Origin: Sphingomonadales bacterium
Lineage (GTDB): Bacteria; Pseudomonadota; Alphaproteobacteria; Sphingomonadales; Kordiimonadaceae
Direction: 5' to 3'
DNA: 51,351 bases
Assembly: GCA_011088215.1 (NCBI GenBank)
Contig: JAALKD010000021.1
Location: 1-51,351, forward strand
The notes beneath the pieces were generated by a model that was not told where the DNA came from, made no database searches, and saw only the letters and a list, made by a program, of their open reading frames with translations. A program made the position numbers and the translations under genes. Numbering within the stretch: position 1 is the first letter of the stretch; the number at the start of each line of letters is the position of its first letter. This document shows, piece after piece, positions 26,689-36,423 of the stretch.

Positions 26689-26989
26689 GGTTCCCGTCCG
26701 GGGTTATTTGATATTTTTCGGTAAGCTTTTTTGCTTGCCTCTCATAAAAACAGGAGCGCCGACCCGGGCGGGGTCGGCGCATCCATGTTCATTATGTAGC
26801 GAACTCATCGCGATAAATCAAGTGTAGGCGTCTCAAGCGCAGTAACAGCCTGCCTGACCGTCTTTGTAAGAGCGGACGGCGAGGCCAAACCTCGGTTCAA
26901 TCACGGCGCTTTTACTATGGAAGAACCTGCCTTATGTTAGCATAAGAGCAACTGTTACCGACCTAACAGCTTAATAGGGTGCAGACAGG
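26689..26989. other. Intergenic region upstream of greA with leader hairpin
   Basis: About 300 bases between divergent greA and the DUF4956-like gene. The main structure is the hairpin at 26756-26780. Beyond it (26790-26960) I see no gene and no convincing RNA, only the expected promoter sequence. Confidence 0.5.
26746..26780 (-). promoter_or_regulatory. greA: Terminator-like hairpin in the greA leader
   Basis: A perfect 10-bp stem GCGCCGACCC/GGGTCGGCGC with a 5-base loop; on the minus strand it is followed by TCCTG and TTTTT. It lies 68 bases upstream of the greA start, with no minus-strand gene before it. It could therefore stop a fraction of greA transcripts. A leader terminator that releases a small RNA (GraL) is known for E. 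coli greA; similarity in layout is seen, function is inferred. Confidence 0.45.
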
Positions 26990-27808
26990 ATGGACGGCAC
27001 AGACAATATTCCAGGGACAAGTAGCCCTTTGATTTGGCATACCACCGTCAGGTTGCTGACATATTTTGGCACTGTCATAGCACTGTTGCTTGCTATCATT
27101 TTTTTGGCACCGCAGTTTTACGAATTTTTACCGTTTGGCGGCCTCGCCGAAATAGAGGCAAACCGCATGGCGGGAAGCGAGCTTCGGGGCTCGGTCTCGG
27201 GTAGGAGTGATATGCTTGAGGTTGTGGCGACGGCGACATCAATCGGTATAGGTCGGCTGGAAGGTGCTGCAACGCTATTTTTTGCCATGCTTGGATCTTT
27301 AGCCCTGATGGTGCCGGTGGCCTGGGTATATCGGGCGATCAACGCCAACACTGATTATGATCATTCATTGGCGGCCACGATCATTCTGTTACCACCAGTT
27401 GTTGCGGGTATTGTAATTGTGGTGCAGCATAGTTTGGCACTGGCCTTTAGCCTTGCGGGCATCGCCGCGGCAGTGCGTTTTCGCCGGGCGCTCATTGACA
27501 CCACTGATACGTTATTCATTTTTGTCGCTATTGCAGTTGGCATTGCGGCAGGCATCGAAGCGCTAGGTGTGGCCTTAGTGTTGTCGTTGTTTTTTTGCTT
27601 TGCGGCGACTTTCATATGTTTGGGTGGTGAAGGGCTGGAAACGCACCAGCGCATGAGGCGCAAACAGGAAAAACAGGACCTGCGGGAAAAACAACATAAA
27701 GAACTGTTGGCCGCCACCCGGCAAAATATTAGTCATGGCGACGATCAAAACACCGTTCATGCCGCTGATCAACAAACAGAGAAAAAAGATGATGCGGATC
27801 TTTCTTAA
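26990..27808 (+). CDS. DUF4956-like multi-pass membrane protein
   Basis: The 272-residue product has about five transmembrane segments. The core HSLALAFSLAGIAAAVRFRR with DTTDTLFIFVAIAVGIAAG matches the conserved stretch of DUF4956 proteins (serine or acidic helix, R-x-R, then DTxFIF). The C-terminal 60 residues are highly charged and cytoplasmic. Function is unknown; DUF4956 genes are often beside CotH-like or VTC-type polyphosphate genes, which fits the CotH-like gene at 28988. The next gene starts inside its end. Confidence 0.65.
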   Translation: MDGTDNIPGTSSPLIWHTTVRLLTYFGTVIALLLAIIFLAPQFYEFLPFGGLAEIEANRMAGSELRGSVSGRSDMLEVVATATSIGIGRLEGAATLFFAMLGSLALMVPVAWVYRAINANTDYDHSLAATIILLPPVVAGIVIVVQHSLALAFSLAGIAAAVRFRRALIDTTDTLFIFVAIAVGIAAGIEALGVALVLSLFFCFAATFICLGGEGLETHQRMRRKQEKQDLREKQHKELLAATRQNISHGDDQNTVHAADQQTEKKDDADLS

Positions 27809-28982
27809 GTTCTGTTGTTTGTTCTGGGTCGCTTTAAGTGCCGCCGCAAGCGCCAACGCGCAAAACAGCACATCGGAATGGAACGGTATTGATCGCATTG
27901 TCGCGGTCGGAGATATACACGGTGACTTTGCCGCCTTCCGTAAGCTCCTGATTGAGACAGGTATCATCAATAAACGCAATCGCTGGATTGCCGGGGAAAC
28001 TCATTTTGTCCAGGTGGGTGATGTGCCAGACCGCGGCCCCGATAGCCGCAAGGCCATGGACTTATTGATGAAGCTGGAGAAACAGGCACTAAAGGCCGGC
28101 GGCAGGGTTCATGCGCTTATTGGCAGCCATGAGGCCATGAATGTGGCTGGTGATCTACGCTACGTTGATGCTGGTGAATACAAAGCGTTTGTTGATCGAA
28201 AATCACGTCGTCGCCGTGAGGCTTTTTATCAAAATACCATCAAGTATCTCCAGGATACGCAAGAGCCGGAAAATCTACCGGTTTTTGACGAAAACTATAA
28301 GGCCCAATGGCTTGCGCGCTACCCGCTTGGTTATGTAGAGCACCGGTTGGCATGGTCGCCGCAGGGCAAATACGGCCAGTGGGTTCTTGGCCATAATACA
28401 GCTATCAAAATCAATGATACGCTGTTTGTGCACGGGGGTATCAGCCCCCAGTACCAAGAACGTTCGCTCGATGAACTGAATACGACAATTCGGACTGAAT
28501 TGGCGCAGGGTGAAACTATCGCTGACACAGCGACGGTTAACGATCAGTTGGGGCCATTGTGGTACCGGGGCTTGTCTGGTGTAGAAGAAACTTGCCAAAC
28601 TCAGCAGCAACTTGAAGCCCTTTTGGCAGTCCAACAGGCGAAACGCATAGTAGTGGCCCATACGCCGAACGCCGGGGTTGTATTGGCACGCTATGGTGCT
28701 CGGGTGATAGTGGTTGATGTGGGCTTGTCGGCCCATTATGGCGGCGCGCGTGCGGCTTTGATCATTGAAGGTGACAAAATCAGTGTGATGCACCAGGGCC
28801 AACGGCTCGAGCCGTTGATGCCGGTTTCCGTTTATTTAAAGCAAGCAGCGGATGCCACAGTGGAGGCGGTGCCAATGTTTGAGACATTCGTTAAAAGAAT
28901 GACGGGCGTTGATTTGGACCTGGCCCTGAACTGCAATGTACCTGAGGCAGTAGCGCCGGAACCAACGATGCCGGGCACCTAA
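27789..28982 (+). CDS. Secreted calcineurin-like metallophosphatase (Shelph type)
   Basis: The product is about 397 residues from an ATG at 27789 (MMRIFLKFCCLFWVALSAAASANA, a signal peptide). Phosphoesterase motifs appear in order: VAVGDIHGDF (GDxHG), VGDVPDRGPDS (GDxxDRG), IGSHEAMN (normally GNHE), FVHGGISPQY and VVAHTPN. This order matches Shewanella-like protein phosphatases, here exported. The metal-bridging Asn of GNHE is Ser, an unusual change. The gene overlaps the end of the DUF4956-like gene by 20 bases, so they form one operon. Confidence 0.82.
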   Translation: MMRIFLKFCCLFWVALSAAASANAQNSTSEWNGIDRIVAVGDIHGDFAAFRKLLIETGIINKRNRWIAGETHFVQVGDVPDRGPDSRKAMDLLMKLEKQALKAGGRVHALIGSHEAMNVAGDLRYVDAGEYKAFVDRKSRRRREAFYQNTIKYLQDTQEPENLPVFDENYKAQWLARYPLGYVEHRLAWSPQGKYGQWVLGHNTAIKINDTLFVHGGISPQYQERSLDELNTTIRTELAQGETIADTATVNDQLGPLWYRGLSGVEETCQTQQQLEALLAVQQAKRIVVAHTPNAGVVLARYGARVIVVDVGLSAHYGGARAALIIEGDKISVMHQGQRLEPLMPVSVYLKQAADATVEAVPMFETFVKRMTGVDLDLALNCNVPEAVAPEPTMPGT

Positions 28983-28987
28983 ATACC

Positions 28988-30037
28988 TTAGCGACAGCGG
29001 CTTTGTACTTTTGTGTTCAGTCGTAAGGGGTCGTTGATTGTGTCAAAAAAACTATCCAGATAGGTTCGTGCTTTTTCTTTGGACTGAGCGGTTAACAAAG
29101 CTGTTTCGCTGTATAGCTCGTAAAGCGCTACGCGGTTGTTGTTAAACAAGGTTACTGCACGCATCAACTCATGTGGTTGCTGACAAAACCCACGATAATA
29201 CCGTGTTCTGACACTGCGAATTTTAACACTGGGCGGCGGGGTTGCATAGCTGGCATCAACCATTCCTGCGAAATCGAAATCATAGGGCACCGGACGTAGG
29301 CCCAAACCTTCTTCATTAGTTATCAAACGGATGTTGTGGCAGCACCGACGCCCGCGCTCGGCGCGAATGGTTGAATAGTCGTTGTTGCCGATCATAAATT
29401 GGAATAGTTCCAATCGGGCCAGCGAGGTTGGATCAAGTGAACGCCTTTTAATGCGTCGGGTTGCTAGAATGTTACCGCCGTTGCGGGTCGCCATCTCACC
29501 CTCAGTTTCGATTGCAAAAGCGAATTGACTGCCGACGGTTTTGTTATTTTTTTCGTTTGTATAGCGAATTAGGAGCGGCCTAACACGAAAGCCTTCGCCG
29601 GTTAAAAGCTGGTAATTTTGGTAAATTAGATATTCCAGCACCGCCCATTGCTCGGCGCGTTTACGATTACTGCAGGGGCGGACCAATTTCAGCTTGTCTT
29701 GACCAACAAACAACGTGTCTTGAACTTCTTTCTTCTTGAAATTTAGCCGCAGCGGGGGATTGGCACAATTCTCGCGGCGGAAATTGCCGCGCGCTCGGAC
29801 TTTGACCGACACATGGTGGTTCGTGCCGTTTGGATCTGCCCAACGCAATTGGCCGGCCGATTGTTTGGGCGACCTTTGCTTTTTACTAGCGTTGATCTTT
29901 GAGATTGGCACATCAAGCTCGATGGTTAGAATAGACGTGTCGTCAAACAAGGATATCTGTTGTGCGTTGCTTGCACTGGAGATAAGCAACGCAAAGGGCA
30001 GGCATTTAAGGAGCGATATAAGGCAAAACGAACGCAT
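28988..30037 (-). CDS. Secreted protein with CotH-kinase-like features, unknown function
   Basis: The 349-residue product has a signal peptide (LLKCLPFALLISSASNA). The segments VSVKVRARGNFRRENC (start of a CotH-like beta domain), LFQFMIGNNDYS and LRPVPYDFDFAGMVD resemble the catalytic order of CotH-type atypical kinases (xGNxDx then DFD), but overall similarity looks remote. Four or more Cys in the mature part could form disulfides. It follows carB by 72 bases in the same orientation and converges with the metallophosphatase gene. Confidence 0.55.
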   Translation of the reverse strand: MRSFCLISLLKCLPFALLISSASNAQQISLFDDTSILTIELDVPISKINASKKQRSPKQSAGQLRWADPNGTNHHVSVKVRARGNFRRENCANPPLRLNFKKKEVQDTLFVGQDKLKLVRPCSNRKRAEQWAVLEYLIYQNYQLLTGEGFRVRPLLIRYTNEKNNKTVGSQFAFAIETEGEMATRNGGNILATRRIKRRSLDPTSLARLELFQFMIGNNDYSTIRAERGRRCCHNIRLITNEEGLGLRPVPYDFDFAGMVDASYATPPPSVKIRSVRTRYYRGFCQQPHELMRAVTLFNNNRVALYELYSETALLTAQSKEKARTYLDSFFDTINDPLRLNTKVQSRCR

Positions 30038-30109
30038 GCCCGATTCTACGGCATTCGCGCCCGGCTTCGCAAGATTGATGCGCCGGGTCGAAGCCCGCGC
30101 CGAGTTTTC

Positions 30110-33100
30110 TCAGTTATTATAGTCCTGGAGTTTTTTGACCTTCATGTCGCCTGACTTGAGCGCTTTAAGCGCTTGCACCGTCGCCTTGGATGCTGCCATC
30201 GTCGTGTAATAGGACAATTTCATTGTAAGGGCGGTGTTTCTAAGCTCGTAACTATCCAAGATGGCTTGTTTGCCTTCTGTGGTGTTGAACATAAGGTCAA
30301 TTTCGCCGTTTTTCATGATATCGATCACATGAGGGCGTTGGCCTTCGTTCACTTTAAACACGCTTTCTACATCCAGGCCGAGTGAGCGCAAATAGTCCGC
30401 CGTACCAGATGTGGCAATTACGCCGTAGCCCATGGTCAGCAAGTCTTTGGCCAATGGAACAAGCGCATATTTGTCGCTGTCTTTAACCGATAGAAACACT
30501 TTGCCGCTGTCCGGCAACGGTGTGCCGGCTGCAAGCTGTGACTTGTAAAAGGCGATCGGGAAGCTGGCATCGATGCCCATCACTTCACCTGTGGACTTCA
30601 TTTCAGGGCCGAGCAGAATGTCAACACCGGGGAAACGCGCCCACGGTATCACCACTTCCTTAACCGCGACATGCTCGGTGATCGGGTCTTTCAGATCAAA
30701 CTCGCTAAGCTTGGCACCGGCCATGGCACGCGCGGCCATGGCGGCGATCGGGCTGCCGATAGCTTTGGCAACAAATGGCACCGTGCGGCTGGCGCGGGGA
30801 TTCACTTCGATCAGATAGACCTCGCCGTCTTTTACCGCAAACTGCACATTCATCAAGCCTACAACTTTTAGTGCTTTTGCCAGTGCAACCGCTTGGCGTT
30901 TAACCTCGTTCACGATACCAACCGGCAAGCTATACGGCGGGATTGAGCAAGCACTGTCACCCGAGTGTACACCGGCTTCTTCAATGTGTTCCATAATGCC
31001 AGCGATGTGGATTGTTTCGCCGTCTGAAAGTGCATCTACATCAACCTCAATGGCGTCCTTAAGGAAACTGTCGATCAACACCGGGCTATCGCCTGATACC
31101 TGCACCGCTTCGGCGATATATTTATCAAGGCCAGCTTGATCATGGACAATTTCCATCGCGCGACCACCCAGAACATAACTGGGGCGAATAAGAACCGGAT
31201 AACCAACCCGATCAGCGACTTTGACGGCTTCCTCGTGGCTGCGGGCAAGACCGTTATTGGGTTGTTTCAAACCCAGTTCTTCGACCAGTTCCTGAAAACG
31301 TTCACGGTCCTCCGCCAGGTCGATGGCATCGGGACTGGTGCCGAGAATGGGAATGCCTGCTGCCTCAAGTGCGTGGGCCAATTTTAGCGGGGTTTGACCC
31401 CCAAACTGGACGATTACACCCTTAACAGAGCCATTTTCCTGCTCTTTTCTGATGATTTCGATCACATTTTCTGCGGTCAACGGTTCAAAATACAGTCGGT
31501 CGGACGTGTCATAGTCGGTTGATACTGTCTCGGGGTTGCAATTGACCATAATGGTCTCATACCCGGCGTCCGACAGGGAGAAGCACGCGTGACAGCAGCA
31601 ATAGTCAAACTCTATGCCCTGGCCAATGCGGTTAGGGCCACCACCAAGGATGATTATTTTTTCCCGGTCGGTAGGGTTGGCTTCGCATTCGGCGGCTTCG
31701 CCGTCCGCGAAGGTTTCGTAGCTGGAATATAGATAGGGCGTTTTGGCTTCAAACTCTGCGGCGCAGGTGTCAATGCGTTTGAAACTGGGACGTATACCGC
31801 TGTGGTGCCGCGCCTGCATAACACCTGCTTCGGTTAAGCCAGCTAGCTCAGCCAATCGTTGGTCAGAAAAGCCAAGCATTTTTAATTTGCGCAGCTGCAT
31901 TGCATCAGATGGCAGGCCGTTCTCTCTAACACCGCGTTCTGCGTTTACCACTTTTTCAATCTGTGCGATGAACCAAGGCTCATATCCGGTAACCCGCCGC
32001 ACGTCCTCAAAGGGAACACCTTCGCGCAGAGCTTGTGCTATGCGCAGCAAACGGTCGGGGCGCTGAAAGCCCAGGTCTTTGAGGATCGGACCAAAGTCGC
32101 CGCTGCCGGGTGTGTATCCTTCGATTTCAATCTCATTAAGGCCGGTCAGGCCTGTTTCCATCGACCGCAGCGCCTTTTGCATGCTTTCTGCGAAGTTACG
32201 GCCAATGGCCATCACTTCACCCACCGATTTCATTGCCGACGACAGCAGCGCATCTGCGCCCGCAAACTTCTCAAAGGTAAAGCGCGGAATTTTGGTAACC
32301 ACATAATCGATGGTCGGCTCAAACGATGCAGGCGTTACGCCGGTGATGTCATTGTCCAGCTCGTCCAGTGTGTAGCCAACAGCCAGCTTGGCGGCGATCT
32401 TTGCAATCGGGAAGCCGGTGGCTTTTGACGCCAGCGCAGATGAGCGCGACACGCGCGGGTTCATCTCAATCACAATCAACCGGCCATCCTTGGGGTTCAC
32501 CGCAAACTGTACGTTCGAGCCGCCAGTTTCCACGCCGATTTCGCGCAGGCATGCAATCGATGCATTGCGCATTATCTGATATTCTTTGTCGGACAGGGTA
32601 AGGGCGGGCGCAACAGTGATGCTGTCACCAGTGTGCACGCCCATGGGATCGACATTTTCGATGGCGCAAATGATGATGCAGTTGTCGTTCTTGTCGCGAA
32701 CAACTTCCATCTCATATTCTTTCCAGCCAACAATGCTTTCTTCCACCAGCACCTCGGTGGTGGGAGAAGCGTCAAGCCCGTTGGTGACAATCTCGATATA
32801 TTCTTCTTTATTGTAGGCCACGCCGCCGCCGGTGCCGCCCATGGTGAAACTGGGACGAATAATCATCGGCAGGCCAATGCGCTCCATGGCTTCCAGAGCT
32901 TCATCTACCGTGTGGGCAATTTCGCTACGGCTGCTTTCCAGACCGATTTTGGTCATCGCGTCCTTGAACAACAACCGGTCTTCGGCCTTATCAATGGCTT
33001 CGCGGTCTGCGCCGATCATCTGCACATCGTATTTATCCAACACACCCATTTTTGCCAGCGACAACGCGGTGTTCAAACCGGTTTGCCCACCCATGGTCGG

Positions 33101-33361
33101 CAAGATCGCATCGGGGCGTTCCTTCTCGATTATTTTTTCCACCACCTCCGGTGTAATCGGCTCCACATAGGTGGCATCTGCCAGTTCGGGGTCGGTCATA
33201 ATGGTAGCGGGGTTGCTGTTCACCAGAATAACCCGGTAGCCTTCTTCCTGCAGCGCCTTGCAGGCCTGGGTGCCGGAATAATCAAACTCGCAGGCCTGGC
33301 CGATAACAATGGGGCCTGCGCCGATGATCAGGATGCTTTTTATGTCAGTACGTTTGGGCAT
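30110..33361 (-). CDS. carB: Carbamoyl-phosphate synthase large subunit
   Basis: The 1083-residue product has the family length. Two homologous ATP-grasp halves are visible ([20 protein letters not shown] at the start and [20 protein letters not shown] in the middle), with [11 protein letters not shown] and [22 protein letters not shown]-terminal methylglyoxal-synthase-like allosteric domain follows. It makes carbamoyl phosphate from bicarbonate, ammonia and ATP for pyrimidine and arginine synthesis, with CarA supplying ammonia. carA lies upstream, separated by a beta-barrel gene. Confidence 0.98.
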   Translation of the reverse strand: MPKRTDIKSILIIGAGPIVIGQACEFDYSGTQACKALQEEGYRVILVNSNPATIMTDPELADATYVEPITPEVVEKIIEKERPDAILPTMGGQTGLNTALSLAKMGVLDKYDVQMIGADREAIDKAEDRLLFKDAMTKIGLESSRSEIAHTVDEALEAMERIGLPMIIRPSFTMGGTGGGVAYNKEEYIEIVTNGLDASPTTEVLVEESIVGWKEYEMEVVRDKNDNCIIICAIENVDPMGVHTGDSITVAPALTLSDKEYQIMRNASIACLREIGVETGGSNVQFAVNPKDGRLIVIEMNPRVSRSSALASKATGFPIAKIAAKLAVGYTLDELDNDITGVTPASFEPTIDYVVTKIPRFTFEKFAGADALLSSAMKSVGEVMAIGRNFAESMQKALRSMETGLTGLNEIEIEGYTPGSGDFGPILKDLGFQRPDRLLRIAQALREGVPFEDVRRVTGYEPWFIAQIEKVVNAERGVRENGLPSDAMQLRKLKMLGFSDQRLAELAGLTEAGVMQARHHSGIRPSFKRIDTCAAEFEAKTPYLYSSYETFADGEAAECEANPTDREKIIILGGGPNRIGQGIEFDYCCCHACFSLSDAGYETIMVNCNPETVSTDYDTSDRLYFEPLTAENVIEIIRKEQENGSVKGVIVQFGGQTPLKLAHALEAAGIPILGTSPDAIDLAEDRERFQELVEELGLKQPNNGLARSHEEAVKVADRVGYPVLIRPSYVLGGRAMEIVHDQAGLDKYIAEAVQVSGDSPVLIDSFLKDAIEVDVDALSDGETIHIAGIMEHIEEAGVHSGDSACSIPPYSLPVGIVNEVKRQAVALAKALKVVGLMNVQFAVKDGEVYLIEVNPRASRTVPFVAKAIGSPIAAMAARAMAGAKLSEFDLKDPITEHVAVKEVVIPWARFPGVDILLGPEMKSTGEVMGIDASFPIAFYKSQLAAGTPLPDSGKVFLSVKDSDKYALVPLAKDLLTMGYGVIATSGTADYLRSLGLDVESVFKVNEGQRPHVIDIMKNGEIDLMFNTTEGKQAILDSYELRNTALTMKLSYYTTMAASKATVQALKALKSGDMKVKKLQDYNN

Positions 33362-33405
33362 TTAACGAGTATCTTTCGGTCTGGCACAAATCAGGGGAAG
33401 CGGGC

Positions 33406-34083
33406 TTAAAACTTAAACCGCAAACCAGCCTGCAGCTGGATTACTTCGTAGGAACTGTTGAATGTCGAGGTAGTGTTCAGCGCTGTGTCGATCAGATCAA
33501 AATCAACGCCTGGTGCCGCATAATACTGGCCCTCGGCGAACAAATCGAAGGTGTCATTGATCGGAATTGTGACACCGGCGATACCCTGATACAGAAATTC
33601 TGTACGGGTTGGGCCACCAAAGCGCAGGTCGTTAACCGCTGCTGTACGCACCACGTCCGATTCTACGCCGCCGACACCCAAGCCGACACCAATATAGGGT
33701 GTTAATAGCGGTAGTCCGTCAAAGTCGTACAGCACGTTGGCGAACGCACCGAGCGACGAGTTATCGCCGCTGAAAGCCGCTGTTGGGTCGCTGATCAACT
33801 GCCCGGCGGTAATATCATTTTCGCGGTAGGCTAACTCCAGTTCCACCCGGAAATTGCTAACCGGCAGCTTGTAGCCAACGGCGCCGCCGATAACGAAGCC
33901 ATTGTCTAGCGATACGTTCAGCGATTGGTTGCCTGATGTGTTGTTCTGGTCGTTTTGGATGGCAAGCCCGGTGAAAGTGGACAGGTAAAAACCATCTGCC
34001 TGCGCTGTGCTTGAGGCAACCGTTGAAAGTGCCGTCGCCGCAAAAAGGGCGCCAGCGGCGGTTCCTATTTTAGAAAGTCTCAT
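33406..34083 (-). CDS. Outer-membrane beta-barrel protein (OmpA/OmpW-like porin family)
   Basis: The product is 225 residues from the ATG at 34083 (GGAG 9 bases upstream); an in-frame ATG at 34113 is too close to carA. The signal peptide MRLSKIGTAAGALFAATALS ends at AQA-DGFYLS. The mature chain alternates aromatic and polar residues and ends in AGLRFKF with a terminal Phe, the outer-membrane assembly signal. Segments such as LTPYIGVGLGVGG and YRENDIT fit an 8-strand barrel. It sits between carA and carB. Confidence 0.82.
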   Translation of the reverse strand: MRLSKIGTAAGALFAATALSTVASSTAQADGFYLSTFTGLAIQNDQNNTSGNQSLNVSLDNGFVIGGAVGYKLPVSNFRVELELAYRENDITAGQLISDPTAAFSGDNSSLGAFANVLYDFDGLPLLTPYIGVGLGVGGVESDVVRTAAVNDLRFGGPTRTEFLYQGIAGVTIPINDTFDLFAEGQYYAAPGVDFDLIDTALNTTSTFNSSYEVIQLQAGLRFKF

Positions 34084-34114
34084 CACTGTCGTCTCCTTTA
34101 TTGTTGCTGCCAAT

Positions 34115-35296
34115 TTATGCGGCGGATTTATGTTTCTGGATCATGTCCATAAATTGGTCGAATAGGTAAAAGCTGTCCTGCGGGCCGGGGCTCGCTTCAG
34201 GGTGTTGTTGCACACTGAAAATTGGTTTTTCCGTGTGCTGAATGCCGCACACAGTTTTATCAAACAGCGAAACATGGCTGATCGTTACATTTTCGGGCAG
34301 GCTGTCGCCATCGACCGAGAAGCCGTGGTTCATGCTGGTGATTTCTACCTTGCCGCTGCGTAGGTCTTGCACTGGATGGTTGGCACCTCGGTGGCCTTGA
34401 TGCATCTTGTATGTCTTGCCGCCAAACGCCAGCGCAAGTAACTGGTGGCCAAGGCAAATACCGAAGATGGGTACACCGCTACTGATAAGTGCTGTAATCA
34501 CGGGTAGGGCATACTCGCCGGTTGCCGCTGGATCGCCCGGCCCGTTCGACAGGAACACACCGTCCGGCGACAGTGCCATAATTTCGTCGAAACTCGCGGT
34601 TGCAGGCACCACGGTTACTCGTGCGCCAGTCTCAGACAGACAGCGCAGGATGTTGTCCTTCGCGCCGTAATCAATCGCCACAACATGGGCGGTGACAGCA
34701 TCCAGTGTACCGAACCCAGACTTCAGGTCCCACCTGGTAGCGCCCCACGTTTCATTTGCAGTGCGACTAACCTCTTTCGCCAGATCCATGCCTTCGAGTC
34801 CGGGCCATGACTTTGCTGCTGCGAGCAAAGTCGGAACATCAAACTTGCCGTCTTTACTATAGGCGATCACCCCGTTGGGTGCGCCGCCATCGCGGATGCG
34901 CCGGGTTAGTTTACGGGTGTCGATGCCGCAAATGCCAATCAGGCCTTGCGCTTCGGACCAGTCATTCAGATGGTTTTCAGACCGGAAATTGGCGGGGTCA
35001 GTGATATCTTCCCGGATCACAAGGCCGCGCGCAGCGGCTGACCGGTTTTCCATGTCGTCTGTGTTGGTGCCAACATTACCGATGTGGGGGAAAGTGAAAG
35101 TGATAATTTGCCCGGCGTAAGATGGGTCTGTCAGTATTTCCTGATAGCCACTCATAGAGGTGTTGAAACACACCTCACCGACAGTGTCTCCTTCGCGCCC
35201 GAATCCCTTGCCCCAAAATAAAGTACCGTCATCCAAAACCAAAAGAGCAGTGATGTCATCACCGGGTGGAACGGACGGCATTTCGGAGTCGGTCAT
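34115..35296 (-). CDS. carA: Carbamoyl-phosphate synthase small (glutaminase) subunit
   Basis: The 393-residue product has an N-terminal CarA domain (GYQEILTDPSYAGQIITF) and a C-terminal class I glutamine amidotransferase with the catalytic Cys in FGICLGHQLLALAFGG and the His-Glu pair in QHPEASPGP. It releases ammonia from glutamine for CarB. It begins the minus-strand carA - barrel gene - carB unit and is divergent from yqeY. Confidence 0.98.
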   Translation of the reverse strand: MTDSEMPSVPPGDDITALLVLDDGTLFWGKGFGREGDTVGEVCFNTSMSGYQEILTDPSYAGQIITFTFPHIGNVGTNTDDMENRSAAARGLVIREDITDPANFRSENHLNDWSEAQGLIGICGIDTRKLTRRIRDGGAPNGVIAYSKDGKFDVPTLLAAAKSWPGLEGMDLAKEVSRTANETWGATRWDLKSGFGTLDAVTAHVVAIDYGAKDNILRCLSETGARVTVVPATASFDEIMALSPDGVFLSNGPGDPAATGEYALPVITALISSGVPIFGICLGHQLLALAFGGKTYKMHQGHRGANHPVQDLRSGKVEITSMNHGFSVDGDSLPENVTISHVSLFDKTVCGIQHTEKPIFSVQQHPEASPGPQDSFYLFDQFMDMIQKHKSAA

Positions 35297-35583
35297 AAGC
35301 GCAATCCTTTAGCTACCAGTTGGCAGAACCGCCTGTTGCCGCTGCAGCCCGCGCAAATCCTTGCATTCGTCAGAATTTGCGTTTATTGGTTCCGGTCCGT
35401 TAAGCATGCTTGGCGGTGGCCAAATTGACCGGAAGATAGTCAATCGGCCTTGGGGGGTCAAGAAAAACCGAAAATTAAAATATTGAATAAAAACAACGAG
35501 TTAAAACGAAATTTCTTGTTTGCTCTGAAGCCCAACTCACTATAGTATGGTGGTTTCCGACTCGTTGTAGCAGGGTTGAAGAT

Positions 35584-36039
35584 ATGCTTAGGGACGATCT
35601 GACGGCGTCAATGAAAGATGCTATGCGCGCCAAAGAAAAGCGCAAACTTTCGACAGTGCGGCTTATATTGGCTGCTATCAAAGAAAAAGACATCGAAATG
35701 CGCGGTACTGATGCCAGTGACCGGGACGACGATGCTATTATCACTGATATTCTGTCCAAGATGGTGAAGCAACGCAATGACAGCATAAAGGCCTATGAAG
35801 AAGGCGGGCGGTGCGAATTGGCGGAGCGCGAGAAGGAAGAGATTATCATCATTCAGGAATTCCTGCCCAAGCAGATGACCGATGATGAGATTGTTGCAGC
35901 GGCCGAAGCTGTGGTTACCGAGTTGGGTGCTGAAGGTCTTAAAGATATTGGCCGCTGCATGGGCGCACTGAAGGGCAAATATGCTGGTCAGATGGATTTT
36001 GCCAAAGCCAGCGTGACCATTAAAGGTATGCTGAGTTAA
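35584..36039 (+). CDS. yqeY: GatB/YqeY domain protein
   Basis: The 151-residue protein matches the stand-alone YqeY family: MLRDDLTASMKDAMRAKEK at the start, ISDRDDDAI-like middle, QFLPKQMTDDEI and GRCMGALKGKYAGQMDFAKAS near the end. The fold is the tRNA-binding tail of the GatB amidotransferase subunit; a role with tRNA is inferred for the family. In alphaproteobacteria it usually lies beside carA and upstream of dnaG, as here. Confidence 0.93.
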   Translation: MLRDDLTASMKDAMRAKEKRKLSTVRLILAAIKEKDIEMRGTDASDRDDDAIITDILSKMVKQRNDSIKAYEEGGRCELAEREKEEIIIIQEFLPKQMTDDEIVAAAEAVVTELGAEGLKDIGRCMGALKGKYAGQMDFAKASVTIKGMLS

Positions 36040-36060
36040 CAAGCTGCTCAAGATTGTTAT

Positions 36061-36095
36061 GGCGCTTTACCAAGCAAATTGGTAGGCGCCTTTTT
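36061..36095 (+). terminator. Terminator of yqeY
   Basis: GGCGCTTTACCAA and TTGGTAGGCGCC form a 12-bp stem with one unpaired or wobble position and a 5-base loop, followed by TTTTT. It lies 21 bases after the stop codon. Confidence 0.85.
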
Positions 36096-36123
36096 ATTGA
36101 GTTCGCAATTTGATCGTCTAATT

Positions 36124-36318
36124 TTAAATGAAGCCAAGAAATCGAGCTGATTGTTTCGGTGCACGCGCTGTCGTTTCAACTTTCCCGCCTGAACTCTCCT
36201 GACTTTTTGTCATCTCTCGTGCTTTGTAGGCCACCAATTCGTCTTGTGGTGCAAGCAAAATTGTCAACCGCGCAAAAAGGCCGCGATTATCCTTAACTGG
36301 TAAATTTTTCTTCTTCAT
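36124..36318 (-). CDS. Possible small protein of unknown function
   Basis: A 64-residue frame starts MKKKNLPVKDNRG and contains a short hydrophobic stretch (LFARLTILLAP), then a charged tail. It lacks a strong ribosome-binding site (GAAAGA about 9 bases upstream) and I recognise no family. It occupies an otherwise empty strand between yqeY and the broken LysR gene. It could be chance. Confidence 0.3.
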   Translation of the reverse strand: MKKKNLPVKDNRGLFARLTILLAPQDELVAYKAREMTKSQESSGGKVETTARAPKQSARFLGFI

Positions 36319-36423
36319 GTGATTGTCTTTCGATGCTGGTTTCGTCTAATATGTGGGGTTTACAGGCGTTGCGCAAATTCGTAATATTGAAGCTAAGGCT
36401 TAGATAAATTAAGGAATAAAAAT

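Noticed and set aside
32633..33409. 258-residue plus-strand frame
   Set aside because: It is the antisense shadow of carB, whose motifs cover the same bases.
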